From assembly GCA_041567315.1 (NCBI GenBank), contig JBFGCA010000069.1, positions 1-24,984 on the forward strand: a stretch of DNA of 24,984 bases. Reading direction: 5' to 3'. Origin of the DNA: JBFGCA01 sp041567315 (GTDB lineage Bacteria > Acidobacteriota > Thermoanaerobaculia > Multivoradales > JAHEKO01). Of the stretch, positions 7,235-15,319 are shown piece after piece. Position numbers and translations under genes: made by a program. The notes under the pieces are model-generated. The model made no database searches, was not told the DNA's origin, and saw nothing but the letters and a program-made list of their open reading frames with translations. Within the stretch, counting starts at the first letter, position 1. The number at the start of each line of letters is the position of its first letter.

Positions 7235-8320
7235 ATGCGGCGGTGGGCGCAGAACCTCGGCCTGCTGGTGGCGTCGACACTGCTGGCGGTGGTGGCGGCC
7301 GAGGTCGGGCTGCGGCTGGTGGTGGGCTCCAAGGAGCGCCGGCGCGAGCTGCGGAGCATGCTCGACCGCTCGCGGGACGCCGTCCCCGAATCCGGGGTCG
7401 AGAACGTCAGCCTGCGCGGGCTGATCCGGGCCAGCGCCGACGAGGCGCGGGTCTACGAGCTCAAGCCCGGTCTCGAGGCCCGCTTCGTCGGCGTCCCGGT
7501 GAGGATCAACCGCGACGGCTTCCGCGAGCGCGAGCTCGCCACCCCGCCGCCGGCCGGTACCTTCCGCGTCGTGGGGCTGGGCGACTCGCAGATGTTCGGC
7601 TGGGGGGTGCCGGCCGAGGCCACCTATCTGCGGGTGCTCGAAGAGCGGCTGGCGGCGCGCGGCGACCCGGCGGTCTACGAGACCGTCAACCTGGCGGTGC
7701 CGGGCTACAACGCCGCCATGGAGGTCGCCACCTACCGCGCCGTCGGGCGCCGGCTCGAGCCCGACCTGGTGCTGGTGGGCCTGATGGGCAACGACGTCGA
7801 TCTCCCCAACTTCATGAAGCGGTCCTCGCTCACCTGGCCCGGCAATCTGTTCCTCTACAACCTGCTGGTCCACGGCGGCGCCGCGATGCGCGACCGGGCG
7901 CGGCGGCTGGTGCCGGCGCGCTGGGACCCCGGTGCCGCCCGTCTGGTGGCGGCGGGCGGGGTGCCCGAGGCCTACCGCTGGATGGTGGGCCCCGGGGCGG
8001 TGGCCGGCGCCTACCGGCAGCTGGCCGCGCTGGCGGCCGAAGATGGGGCGCGGGTGGTGGTGTTCGGCGACTGGCGGCTGGTGCTCGATCCGGCCGAGAA
8101 GCGGGCGCTCGGGCGCCGCCACCGGTTCGTCTTCCTGGACGAGACCGAGGTACGGCGTACCTACGAGAGGGCGGCCGGCGTCACCCTCGGCGACGAGGAG
8201 CTGGCGCTCAGCGCCACCGACCCCCACGCCAGCGTCCTCGGCCACCGGATGCGCGGCGAGGGGCTGGCGATCCTGCTGGCCGAGCGCGGGCTGCTGCCGG
8301 TGGCGCTACAAAGCTCATAG
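7235..8320 (+). CDS. Membrane-anchored SGNH/GDSL-type hydrolase
   Basis: A 361-residue protein with one N-terminal membrane segment (about 8-30) and an SGNH hydrolase domain. The four blocks are visible: VVGLGDSQMFGWG with nucleophile S118, AVPGYNAA with G157 and N159, LVGLMGNDVDLP with N186, and TDPHASVLGHR with D329 and H331. Such enzymes are esterases or acyltransferases; related anchored forms remove or transfer acetyl groups on exported polysaccharides. The substrate cannot be read from sequence. It is followed on the same strand by a Tat-exported GH99/WbsX-like protein and a radical SAM protein, which hints at a shared envelope-glycan role, though each of those has its own promoter-like motif. 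The ATG at 7235 places the hydrophobic helix at the extreme N-terminus, as expected. Confidence 0.87.
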   Translation: MRRWAQNLGLLVASTLLAVVAAEVGLRLVVGSKERRRELRSMLDRSRDAVPESGVENVSLRGLIRASADEARVYELKPGLEARFVGVPVRINRDGFRERELATPPPAGTFRVVGLGDSQMFGWGVPAEATYLRVLEERLAARGDPAVYETVNLAVPGYNAAMEVATYRAVGRRLEPDLVLVGLMGNDVDLPNFMKRSSLTWPGNLFLYNLLVHGGAAMRDRARRLVPARWDPGAARLVAAGGVPEAYRWMVGPGAVAGAYRQLAALAAEDGARVVVFGDWRLVLDPAEKRALGRRHRFVFLDETEVRRTYERAAGVTLGDEELALSATDPHASVLGHRMRGEGLAILLAERGLLPVALQSS

Positions 8321-8333
8321 TTTTTGGTATCCT
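8305..8333 (+). promoter_or_regulatory. Promoter for the GH99-like gene
   Basis: GCTACA (8305-8310), a 17-nt spacer and TATCCT (8328-8333), preceded by TG to give the extended -10 TGGTATCCT. The identical nine bases occur at 9861-9869 before the next gene. The promoter overlaps the end of the SGNH gene. The next ATG is at 8397, so the leader would be about 57 nt. Confidence 0.5.
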
Positions 8334-8396
8334 GCCGCGTCGTTTCCCCGACCGGCAGCCTGGGGCTGTCCGGAGTTCGAGAGTGGACGCCCGGAG

Positions 8397-9809
8397 ATGA
8401 GTGCGCGGTTCACCCGGCGGAGCTTTCTCAGATCGCTCGGCGCCCTGCCGTTCCTGCCGGCGGCGCTGGCGCGCGCCGGCGGCGGCCGCCGGGCGCGCCG
8501 GCTGGCGGCCTCGCAGGCGCCGGTGGTGGCGGCCCAGCTCAACCTCTGGTTCCGCAGCGAGCCGCACCTGAACAACTACCAGCGCGACGGCCGCTGGATG
8601 GTGTCGCTCAACCCCCGCCTGGGCTACACCGACAGCGCCGACCGCGAGGTGCTGGCGCAGGAGATGCAGTGGATCCACCGCTACAGCCTGCGCACCGGGC
8701 GCAAGACGATCTACTCGATCGAGTGGATCCAGCCCGGCGACCTCAGCGACCGCAACATCTCGCGCGCCTTCCTGCCGGTCGTCGAACAGACCCGGGCGCG
8801 CTGGAACATCTTCTACGACCCGGTGCTCGCGGCCAGGCAGCGCGGGCTCGCTTTCGACACGCCGATCGATTTCTCGCGGCCCGCCGTGTCCGACATGTTC
8901 TTCTCCGACCTGGCCTACCTGTCGCAGTACTTCGAGCACCCGCGCTACTGGCGGCTGCGGGGCAAGCCGGTGCTCTACGTCTGGAGCGTCAATTCGGGCA
9001 TCGAGCGCGCCCACCAGCCGTTCGAGACCGCCCGCAGCATGGGCGTCTACCTGCTCGGCGACGTCTTCGGCGGCAACGGGCCGGAGCCGCCCCTCGACGC
9101 CCGCACCGGGTTCGTCGCCGCCACCCCGGCGATGACCGGCCGGACCGACCTCGACGTCCACGGCCTGCTGCTGGTGTTCAACGGCTACTACCAGGACGCC
9201 CTCGCCCGCGGCGACACCATCCCCGCGCTGTCGTGTCAGTTCGACGACACCGAGTTCCAGAACCTGGTCGGGGGGGCGCCCACCCGAATCCTGGCGCGCC
9301 AGAAGGAGGACGTCACAGACCTGCTGCGGCTGGCCAAGAGCTACTCGACGCCGATCGGTAGCGAGCGCTACGTGTGGCTGGGCACGTACAACAACTGGGC
9401 CGAGGGGACCACCCTCCTGCCCACCCGGCGGCAGGGCGAGCGGTTCTACGACATGCGCGGCGGCATCCGCCGCATCGGCCACTACGAGTTCGACCATCTG
9501 GAGGCGGTCCGGGAGGTGCTGTTCCCGGGCGCTCCGCGCTACCGGGGCCCGCGCATCGTCCGGCGCCCCCGCAAGGTGTTGTTCAAGGACTGCGACGTGG
9601 CCGGCAGGCTCAAGGTGCGGGGTCCCGGCGTCGACGGCCTGCTCAACGCGCCGGCGTGGGCGGACAAGAGCCACCTCGAGCGGGCGCGGGCGACCTTCGA
9701 CTACCGGTGGGTCCCCGAGTGGCAGGAGGGGGCCGACCCCACCGCTCCGGTGGTCCTCGAGTTCACCAATCTGGACGGCCTGACCGCCAGCACGGTCCTC
9801 GGCGGCTGA
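8397..9809 (+). CDS. Tat-exported GH99/WbsX-like protein
   Basis: A 470-residue protein. Residues 6-12 (TRRSFLR) followed by a hydrophobic stretch and ALA form a twin-arginine signal, so it is exported folded. The body resembles GH99/GH71-like and WbsX-type TIM-barrel proteins. IYSIEWIQPGD (about 105-115), KPVLYVWS (190-197), and especially YNNWAEGTTLLP (331-342), which corresponds to the NEWAEGT active-site loop with E336 retained, support this. A C-terminal extension (about 390-470) contains a short beta-rich segment. A role in cleaving or modifying mannose-type or other surface polysaccharides is plausible, but no substrate can be inferred. GGAG directly abuts the ATG at 8397, too close to be a good SD; no better in-frame start exists nearby. 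Confidence 0.75.
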   Translation: MSARFTRRSFLRSLGALPFLPAALARAGGGRRARRLAASQAPVVAAQLNLWFRSEPHLNNYQRDGRWMVSLNPRLGYTDSADREVLAQEMQWIHRYSLRTGRKTIYSIEWIQPGDLSDRNISRAFLPVVEQTRARWNIFYDPVLAARQRGLAFDTPIDFSRPAVSDMFFSDLAYLSQYFEHPRYWRLRGKPVLYVWSVNSGIERAHQPFETARSMGVYLLGDVFGGNGPEPPLDARTGFVAATPAMTGRTDLDVHGLLLVFNGYYQDALARGDTIPALSCQFDDTEFQNLVGGAPTRILARQKEDVTDLLRLAKSYSTPIGSERYVWLGTYNNWAEGTTLLPTRRQGERFYDMRGGIRRIGHYEFDHLEAVREVLFPGAPRYRGPRIVRRPRKVLFKDCDVAGRLKVRGPGVDGLLNAPAWADKSHLERARATFDYRWVPEWQEGADPTAPVVLEFTNLDGLTASTVLGG

Positions 9810-9860
9810 GCCGGCAGCCCGGCGGGGGGCCGATCGCAGCGAGCGATTCGGCCAGCGCGG

Positions 9861-9869
9861 TGGTATCCT
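9861..9869 (+). promoter_or_regulatory. Extended -10 promoter for the radical SAM gene
   Basis: TGGTATCCT is identical to the element at 8325-8333 and ends 25 nt before the ATG at 9895. The short gap 9810-9894 shows no terminator. Confidence 0.45.
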
Positions 9870-9894
9870 CGGCGGCCACCACGAGACCCCGAAC

Positions 9895-11829
9895 ATGCTG
9901 CGCGTCCTTACCCGGGTCGAAGAGCCCCCCCTCTCGCTGTTCCAGGCGACGGCCGCCGAGGCCGTCTTCGGGCGCGGCTTCTACGACGAGGAGTGGGACG
10001 ACGAGGACCGCTTCCGGTGGATGGGTCTGGAGGGCGAGCTGGAGCTGGGGAGCGGCCCGGCCCGCCGCTACCTCGAGCTATGGGTGGCATCGCAGTTCCA
10101 CGACCTCTCGCAGACGCTGACCCTCGCCCCCGAGGGCGGACCGACGCTCGAGACGCCGCTGGTCAACGGCTGGACCCGGCTGTCGCTGCCGGTACCGGCG
10201 GCCGGCCGGCGGCTGCTGCTGCGCGCCAACAAGCTGTTCCCGCCCGGCTATTACCCGGGCGACCCGCGGCGCCTGGCGGTCCGCGTGCGACGGCCGCTGC
10301 TCCACGAGGATCTCGAGCGGCACCGGGCGGTGACCGCCCAGCACGAAAACGCGGTCCGCAACGCCGCCGAGCTGCTGGCCGGCGCCACCCGGCTGGCGAG
10401 CACCCCGCCACACCTCGGCATCGACATGTACGGGGTCTGCAACGTCAAACCGCCCTGCGTCTACTGCGAGTGGGACTGGAACAAGGCGCTCGAGGGCGAG
10501 AACGTCGAAGCGCCGTTCAACCGCGCCACCCTCGAGTCCTGGGGCGAGCTGTTCGGCAACTCGCGGGAGCTGGTCAACTGCTCGATCGGCGAGCCCTTCA
10601 TGATGAAGAACTTCGACGAGCTGCTCGACGTCTTCGGCGGCGCCGGCAAGGCGCTGGAGATGACGACCAACGGGCAGATCCTCACCGATCGCAACATCGA
10701 CAAGCTGCTGGGCCGCGACATCGAGCTCTACATCTCGCTCGACGCCGGCTGCGCCGAGACCTACGCCAAGCTGCGCAACGACAGCTGGGACAAGATCCTG
10801 CGCAACCTGCGCCGCCTGATCGAGGCCAAGGGCGGACCTCATCAGCTGCCGCGGGTGCACCTGGTCTTCATGCCGATGCGGGTCAACGTCGACGAGCTCG
10901 AGGCCTTCGTGCGGCTCTGCGCCGAGCTCGAGGTCGACCGCATGGTGCTGAGGCCGCTCAACTACTCGCAGTCGATCGAGCTCGAGTGGGACCGCGCCGG
11001 CTACCACTTCGACTACCAGCGCGAGCTGCTGCCCTTCGACGAGCTGGTGCGGGTGAGCGGCCGGGCGGCCGCCCTGTGCGCCCGCCACGGCGTGCAGCTC
11101 TCCGACCAGATGGACTTCGGCGGCGCCATGCGCGAGCTGTTCGGCGAGCAGTTCGAGGCCGGCCGGCGGACGGTCGTAGGCGGGCAGGGCGGCGGCGAGC
11201 CGGCCGGCGCCACCGCGACCTCACCGGCCGTCGCGGCGAGCCAGGCCGAAGCGGCCGCCCGGTCGGCCGTCGAGGTCCCGGCGGCCCCGCCCGCCGTGGA
11301 GAGCCCGGCCGCCCGCGGGACTGCCGGAGAGGGCGCCCTCGAAATAGCCCGGGCCCCGGCCGAGCGGGCCGCCGAGCCGGCCACGAGCCCCGGCGAAGCC
11401 GCCCTGCCGCCGCTCGGCAACCACGGCCTGCCCGCCTGTCAGGAGCCCTGGCGCAGCCTCTACATCCTGCGCCGCGGGATCTTCCCCTGCTGCTACGGCG
11501 GCTCGCCGATCGCCCGCCCCGACGACCCGCAGGCCGCCTGGAACTCCCCGCTCCTCCAGGAGATCCGCTCCGAGCTGGCGGCCGGCCGCTTCCACCGCTA
11601 CTGCCTCGACTCCCCCGCCTGCCCCATCGTCCGCAAGACCCGCCACGCCGGCGCCCTGCCCCGCGGCCAGGCGCTCTTCCTCCGCGCCCGCGAGGCCTGG
11701 CACCGCTTCGACAAGGCCCTCGGCGGCTACCCCCGCCGCCTCTACCAGCGGGTCAAGCTCGTCTACCGCTGGGCCGCAGCGCTTACCCGCAGCATCCCCG
11801 CCCGCCTCGCCGGCACCCACACCCGCTAG
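9895..11829 (+). CDS. Radical SAM/SPASM protein with N-terminal beta-sandwich-like domain
   Basis: A 644-residue protein in four parts. Residues 15-135 (FGRGFYDEEWDDEDRFRWMG, then beta-rich sequence ending GDPRRLAVRVR) resemble the beta-sandwich domain attached to some bacterial glycosyltransferases. Residues about 172-415 are a radical SAM core whose cluster motif is C182-x5-C188-x2-C191 (CNVKPPCVYC) instead of the usual Cx3CxxC; IGEP, MTTNGQ and YISLDAG follow as expected for the barrel. Residues about 425-508 are an Ala/Pro/Glu-rich linker. Residues 509-580 are a SPASM-like Cys domain with C515, C532, C533, C570 and C576. SPASM enzymes usually modify peptides or proteins, and some act on small molecules. 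No obvious precursor peptide lies next to it. A basic, helical tail (581-644) follows. The exact substrate is unknown. Confidence 0.85.
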   Translation: MLRVLTRVEEPPLSLFQATAAEAVFGRGFYDEEWDDEDRFRWMGLEGELELGSGPARRYLELWVASQFHDLSQTLTLAPEGGPTLETPLVNGWTRLSLPVPAAGRRLLLRANKLFPPGYYPGDPRRLAVRVRRPLLHEDLERHRAVTAQHENAVRNAAELLAGATRLASTPPHLGIDMYGVCNVKPPCVYCEWDWNKALEGENVEAPFNRATLESWGELFGNSRELVNCSIGEPFMMKNFDELLDVFGGAGKALEMTTNGQILTDRNIDKLLGRDIELYISLDAGCAETYAKLRNDSWDKILRNLRRLIEAKGGPHQLPRVHLVFMPMRVNVDELEAFVRLCAELEVDRMVLRPLNYSQSIELEWDRAGYHFDYQRELLPFDELVRVSGRAAALCARHGVQLSDQMDFGGAMRELFGEQFEAGRRTVVGGQGGGEPAGATATSPAVAASQAEAAARSAVEVPAAPPAVESPAARGTAGEGALEIARAPAERAAEPATSPGEAALPPLGNHGLPACQEPWRSLYILRRGIFPCCYGGSPIARPDDPQAAWNSPLLQEIRSELAAGRFHRYCLDSPACPIVRKTRHAGALPRGQALFLRAREAWHRFDKALGGYPRRLYQRVKLVYRWAAALTRSIPARLAGTHTR

Positions 11830-11845
11830 CGGGTATTGGGGGCTT

Positions 11846-14107
11846 CTAGCCGGCCGCCAGGCGCCAGAGCTGGGCGAGGAGGAAGCAGAGGGCGAAGCCC
11901 ATCACCACCGGGAGGAGGCCGGCGACGGCGGTCCAGCGGGCGCTGCGGGTCTCCTTGTAGATCGTGTAGAGGGTGGTCGAGCAGGGGTTGTGGACCAGGC
12001 TGAAGAGCATCAGGTTGACCGCCATCAGCAGCGTCCAGCCGCCGGCCCGCAGCAGCTCCTCGGTGGCGCTCATCGAGTCGAGCTCGAACATCACCCCGCT
12101 GCCGGCGCCGACGCCCTCGGCGCCGGTGGCCAGCACGGTGAGCATGAGGATGGTGGGGACCACGATCTCGTTGGCCGGGATGGCGATCACGTAGGCCAGC
12201 AGGATGATCCCCGACAGGCCCAGCAGATAGCCGAAGGGCTCGAGGGTGGTGATGGTGTGCTGGGCGAGGCTGGCGCCGCCGGCGTGGATGTTGGAGAGCA
12301 GCCAGATCACCGCCCCCGCCGGCAGCGCGAAGACCACCGCCCGCCAAAGCACGATCAGGGTGCGGTCGATGATCGAGGTATAGAGGGTCTGCAGCACGCG
12401 GGGCGGCCGGTAGGGCGGCAGCTCGAGGTTGAAGGTCGAGACCTCCCCCCGGAGCAGGGTGCGCGACAGCAGCCACGAGGTGGCGAAGGTGAGCGCCACC
12501 CCGAGGACCGCGATCCCCACCACCGCGGCCGCCGACACCAGCCCCGCCAGGTAGGCCGGCGCCAGACCGCCGATGAAGATCGAGGCGACGAGGATCTGGG
12601 TCGGCCAGCGGCCGTTGCAGAGCGCGAAATTGTTGGTGATGATGGCGATCAGCCGCTCGCGCGGGCTGTCGATGATGCGGGTCGAGACGATCGCCGCGGC
12701 GTTGCAGCCCCAGCCCATCGCCATGGTCAGCGCCTGCTTGCCGTGCGCCCCCACCCGCTGGAACATGCGGTCGAGGTTGAAGGCCACCCGCGGCAGATAG
12801 CCGAAGTCCTCGAGCAGCGTGAACAGCGGGAAGAAGATCGCCATCGGCGGCAGCATGACGCTCACCACCCAGGCGGTGGCCAGGTACATGCCGTCGATCA
12901 GCAGGCCGTCGAGCCACCAGGGCATGGCGACGGCCGCCGCCCCGGCCTTGAGCAGCGGGTGCAGCTTGTCGACCAGCAGCGTCGCCAGCAGCGACGACGG
13001 CACGTTGGCGCCGGCGATGGTGATCCAGAAGACCGCGGTCAGCATCGCCAGCATCAGCGGGAAGCCGAACACCCGGCTGGTGACCAGCCGGTCGATGGTG
13101 CGGTCCCAGTCGAAGCGGGGCTGCTCGCCGCTGCGGGTCACCGCCCGGTCGGCCAGCCGCGCCGCCTCGGTGTAGATCCCCTCCATCAGTTTCTGGTGGA
13201 AGTCCTTGCCCACCTGCCAGCGCAGCTGCGAGGCGGTCCCGAAGAGCGCCGCGGCGACGGGGTCGTCGGGCACCGCCACGGGTCCGGTGGACGGCGTGGC
13301 GGCCGCACCTAGGGCCTCGAGCGGCGCCTCGGTCCGCTCGAGCTGACCCAGCTCGCCGCTGCGCACCGCCTCGGCGATCCGCCGGTCGCCATCGAGCAGC
13401 CGTAGCGCCACCCAGCGGGCGTTGGGCAGCTCGGGGTAGAGGCGGGCCACCCGGCGGGAGAGCCGGGTCAACGCCCGCTCCAGCTCGGGGGAGCCGCCGG
13501 CGCGGCGCCGCGGCCGGCCCACCGTCTCCCCGCTCGCCACCTCGGCGATCGTGCGGTTGAGCTCCTCGAGACCCTCGCCGTAGCGCGCCGCGGTGGCCAC
13601 CACCGGCACCCCGAGGTCGCGCGCCAGCCGCCGCGGGTCGACCTCGAGACCGCGCCGCCGGGCTTCGTCCATCAGGTTGAGGCAGACCACCACCCGGTCG
13701 GTGATCTCCAGCACCTGGAGCACCAGGTTGAGGTTGCGCTCCAGCCGGGTGGCGTCGACCACGATGACGGTGACGTCCGGCGAGCCGAAGAGCAGGAAGT
13801 CGCGGGCGATCTCCTCGTCGAGGCTGGAGGAGAGCAACGAATAGGTACCCGGCAGGTCGACCAGCTTGAAGCGCTTGCCGGCGGCCGAGAAGCCGCCCTC
13901 GGCGCGGGTCACGGTCTTGCCCGGCCAGTTGCCGGTGTGCTGGCGCAGCCCGGTCAGGGCGTTGAAGACCGTGCTCTTGCCGGTGTTGGGATTGCCGGCC
14001 AGGGCCACCACGTGGTCCCAGCTCTCCATGTCGACGCCCAGCTTGACCAGGCCGGGCAGGTTGTGGGCCGGGCAGGTGGCGCAGGCGGCAGCGGAAGGGT
14101 GGGACAT
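11846..14107 (-). CDS. feoB: Ferrous iron transporter FeoB
   Basis: A 753-residue inner-membrane Fe(II) importer. The cytosolic G domain shows G1 GNPNTGKS (38-45), G2 Thr in NWPGKTV (T65), G3 DLPG (84-87) and G4 NLMD (144-147). The membrane part carries both Gate regions, with the conserved Cys in MGWGCNAAAI, GYLLGLSGIILLAYV, IPANEIVVP and the closing CSTTLYTIYKE. The N-terminus has an extra leader with C9-x2-C12 before the G domain, not seen in E. coli FeoB. The ATG at 14107 is preceded by TGAGG, which overlaps the stop region of the upstream gene, and the gap to that gene is only 10 nt, so the two are co-transcribed and probably translationally coupled. It converges with the radical SAM gene, with 16 bp between the stops. 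Confidence 0.95.
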   Translation of the reverse strand: MSHPSAAACATCPAHNLPGLVKLGVDMESWDHVVALAGNPNTGKSTVFNALTGLRQHTGNWPGKTVTRAEGGFSAAGKRFKLVDLPGTYSLLSSSLDEEIARDFLLFGSPDVTVIVVDATRLERNLNLVLQVLEITDRVVVCLNLMDEARRRGLEVDPRRLARDLGVPVVATAARYGEGLEELNRTIAEVASGETVGRPRRRAGGSPELERALTRLSRRVARLYPELPNARWVALRLLDGDRRIAEAVRSGELGQLERTEAPLEALGAAATPSTGPVAVPDDPVAAALFGTASQLRWQVGKDFHQKLMEGIYTEAARLADRAVTRSGEQPRFDWDRTIDRLVTSRVFGFPLMLAMLTAVFWITIAGANVPSSLLATLLVDKLHPLLKAGAAAVAMPWWLDGLLIDGMYLATAWVVSVMLPPMAIFFPLFTLLEDFGYLPRVAFNLDRMFQRVGAHGKQALTMAMGWGCNAAAIVSTRIIDSPRERLIAIITNNFALCNGRWPTQILVASIFIGGLAPAYLAGLVSAAAVVGIAVLGVALTFATSWLLSRTLLRGEVSTFNLELPPYRPPRVLQTLYTSIIDRTLIVLWRAVVFALPAGAVIWLLSNIHAGGASLAQHTITTLEPFGYLLGLSGIILLAYVIAIPANEIVVPTILMLTVLATGAEGVGAGSGVMFELDSMSATEELLRAGGWTLLMAVNLMLFSLVHNPCSTTLYTIYKETRSARWTAVAGLLPVVMGFALCFLLAQLWRLAAG

Positions 14108-14117
14108 GACGATGGCC

Positions 14118-15152
14118 TCAGGCGATGCGCTCGATCTGGATCTGGTCGGCCTGCGCGCGCCGCAGCGCGATCACCGCGCCGCGCACCCGGTAGGCGGTGG
14201 GGTCGCCGGAAGGGCTCTGCAGCTCGGGCTCGACCACCGTGCCCGGCACCAGCCCCAGGTCGAGCATCCGGCGGCGCTCGGGACCGCGCAGGGCCGGACC
14301 CAGCGCCAGCACCTTGCCGCGCTCGCCGCGGCCGAGGGCCGAGAGGCGCTCGAACGGGCCTTCCATCTCCTCTTCCTGGGGCAGCGGCACCACCGACAGG
14401 TTGGCGGCCAGCACCGGCGCCAGCACGTGCTCCTCGGCGTTGGCCTCGAAGCGCACCCGGCGCGGGGTGACCTCGTTGAGCCGCACCCGCATGCCCGGCT
14501 GCAGGCCCTCGGCGACGAGCTGGGCGTAGATCGCCTCGGGCTCGTCCTCGACGTGGACGATCTCGGCCAGCTCGCCGACCGGCAGCTGGGTGAGCGGCAG
14601 CCCGCGCGGCGGCGCGATCTCGCCGCCGGCGGTGGGGATCGGGTCGCCGTGCGGGTCGTAGCGCGGATGCCCCATGCGGGCCGAGAGCCGGTCGGCCTCC
14701 TCCGGGCTGGTGGTGTGCTCGCGCAGCTCGGCCTCGCTGTGCCAGCGCTCGGGGTCGAGCCCGGTCTCGTCCGAGAGGTAGCGCTCCCACAGCCGGTGGA
14801 TGCGCACCACCCGGAGCGCGTCGCTGCGGCCGCCGGCGGTCAGCCGGTAGCCGCCGTCGCCGGCGGCGACCAGCTCGCGCGCCTCGAGCCGCGCCAGCAC
14901 CTCGGCGGCGCGCGCGCGAGAGATGGCCAGCGCCCCCGACAGGCTCTCGAGGCTCGCCACCCGGCCCTTGTACTCGCAGTCGAAGAGATGCTTGAGGGCG
15001 TCCTCGACCAGCACCCGCTCGGTGGCCCTGAGCGCCCGCACCCCGCGCCACAGCAGCCCCCGGTCGGGCCACAGCAGCGCGGCCATGGCGCCGGCGAGCA
15101 CGAGGGCGACGGCCAGGGCCCAGGCGGGATGGATCATGGCGGGATCGGGCAT
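14118..15152 (-). CDS. Membrane-anchored DtxR-like regulator fused to two FeoA domains
   Basis: A 344-residue fusion upstream of feoB. Residues about 9-28 form a membrane helix. Residues about 44-110 are a winged helix of the DtxR/MntR type. Residues 112-175 are the dimerisation and metal domain with H119, E123, H138, E142, E145 and H146, ending in the family hallmark GHPRYDPHGDPIP. The residue equivalent to DtxR Cys102 is E142, as in MntR. Two FeoA/SH3-like beta-barrels follow (about 186-255 and 270-344; LPVGELAEIVHV and LGRGERGKVLAL). Known DtxR proteins repress iron or manganese genes when metal-loaded; FeoA assists FeoB. The fusion could thus couple sensing at the membrane, repression and FeoB activation. 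A second in-frame ATG at 15137 would still keep the helix. No SD is visible. Confidence 0.85.
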   Translation of the reverse strand: MPDPAMIHPAWALAVALVLAGAMAALLWPDRGLLWRGVRALRATERVLVEDALKHLFDCEYKGRVASLESLSGALAISRARAAEVLARLEARELVAAGDGGYRLTAGGRSDALRVVRIHRLWERYLSDETGLDPERWHSEAELREHTTSPEEADRLSARMGHPRYDPHGDPIPTAGGEIAPPRGLPLTQLPVGELAEIVHVEDEPEAIYAQLVAEGLQPGMRVRLNEVTPRRVRFEANAEEHVLAPVLAANLSVVPLPQEEEMEGPFERLSALGRGERGKVLALGPALRGPERRRMLDLGLVPGTVVEPELQSPSGDPTAYRVRGAVIALRRAQADQIQIERIA

Positions 15153-15190
15153 GCTCGGTGGCTTAGGGCGCCTTTTCGGCCTCCAAAGCC

Positions 15191-15225
15191 GTTTTTAGAG
15201 TAATCAAAAACTCCGCCGCCGTCAA
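15191..15225 (-). promoter_or_regulatory. Promoter of the dtxR-feoA/feoB unit with a palindromic operator over the -10
   Basis: On the minus strand TTGACG (15225-15220), an exact 17-nt spacer and TACTCT (15202-15197) form the best sigma-70-type promoter in the window. An inverted repeat, GTTTTT-n9-AAAAAC (15191-15211), encloses the -10. Its shape, with A/T-rich arms around a short centre, is compatible with a DtxR/MntR-family operator, which would give autoregulated, metal-dependent repression. The arms are imperfect beyond the six matched bases. The site is divergent from the PQQ-propeller gene. Confidence 0.6.
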
Positions 15226-15245
15226 GCGCCCCCTCTACGAGATCG

Positions 15246-15254
15246 TGCTACCGT
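15246..15254 (+). promoter_or_regulatory. Extended -10 promoter for the PQQ-propeller lipoprotein gene
   Basis: TGCTACCGT is identical to the element at 689-697. It overlaps the in-frame GTG at 15245, arguing that translation starts downstream, at the TTG at 15320. Confidence 0.4.
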
Positions 15255-15319
15255 CGGCCGGCTCGAGGACGAGCACCTCGGCCACCTCGCCGAGCTTCCA
15301 GACCGGAACTGGTTTCCCG

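Noticed and set aside
5824..8400. An 858-codon plus-strand open frame over the DUF4097 and SGNH genes
   Set aside because: Low-complexity Arg/Ala translation with no motifs, while the other frame encodes clear domains with a proper SD.
11160..11420. Ala/Pro/Glu-rich stretch in the radical SAM gene as a frameshift or inserted element
   Set aside because: The frame stays open, base composition matches the flanks, and the SPASM-like domain resumes in frame; best read as a linker.
15245..15319. GTG at 15245 as start of the PQQ-propeller gene
   Set aside because: It overlaps the extended -10 and would bury the lipoprotein signal 25 residues inside the protein.
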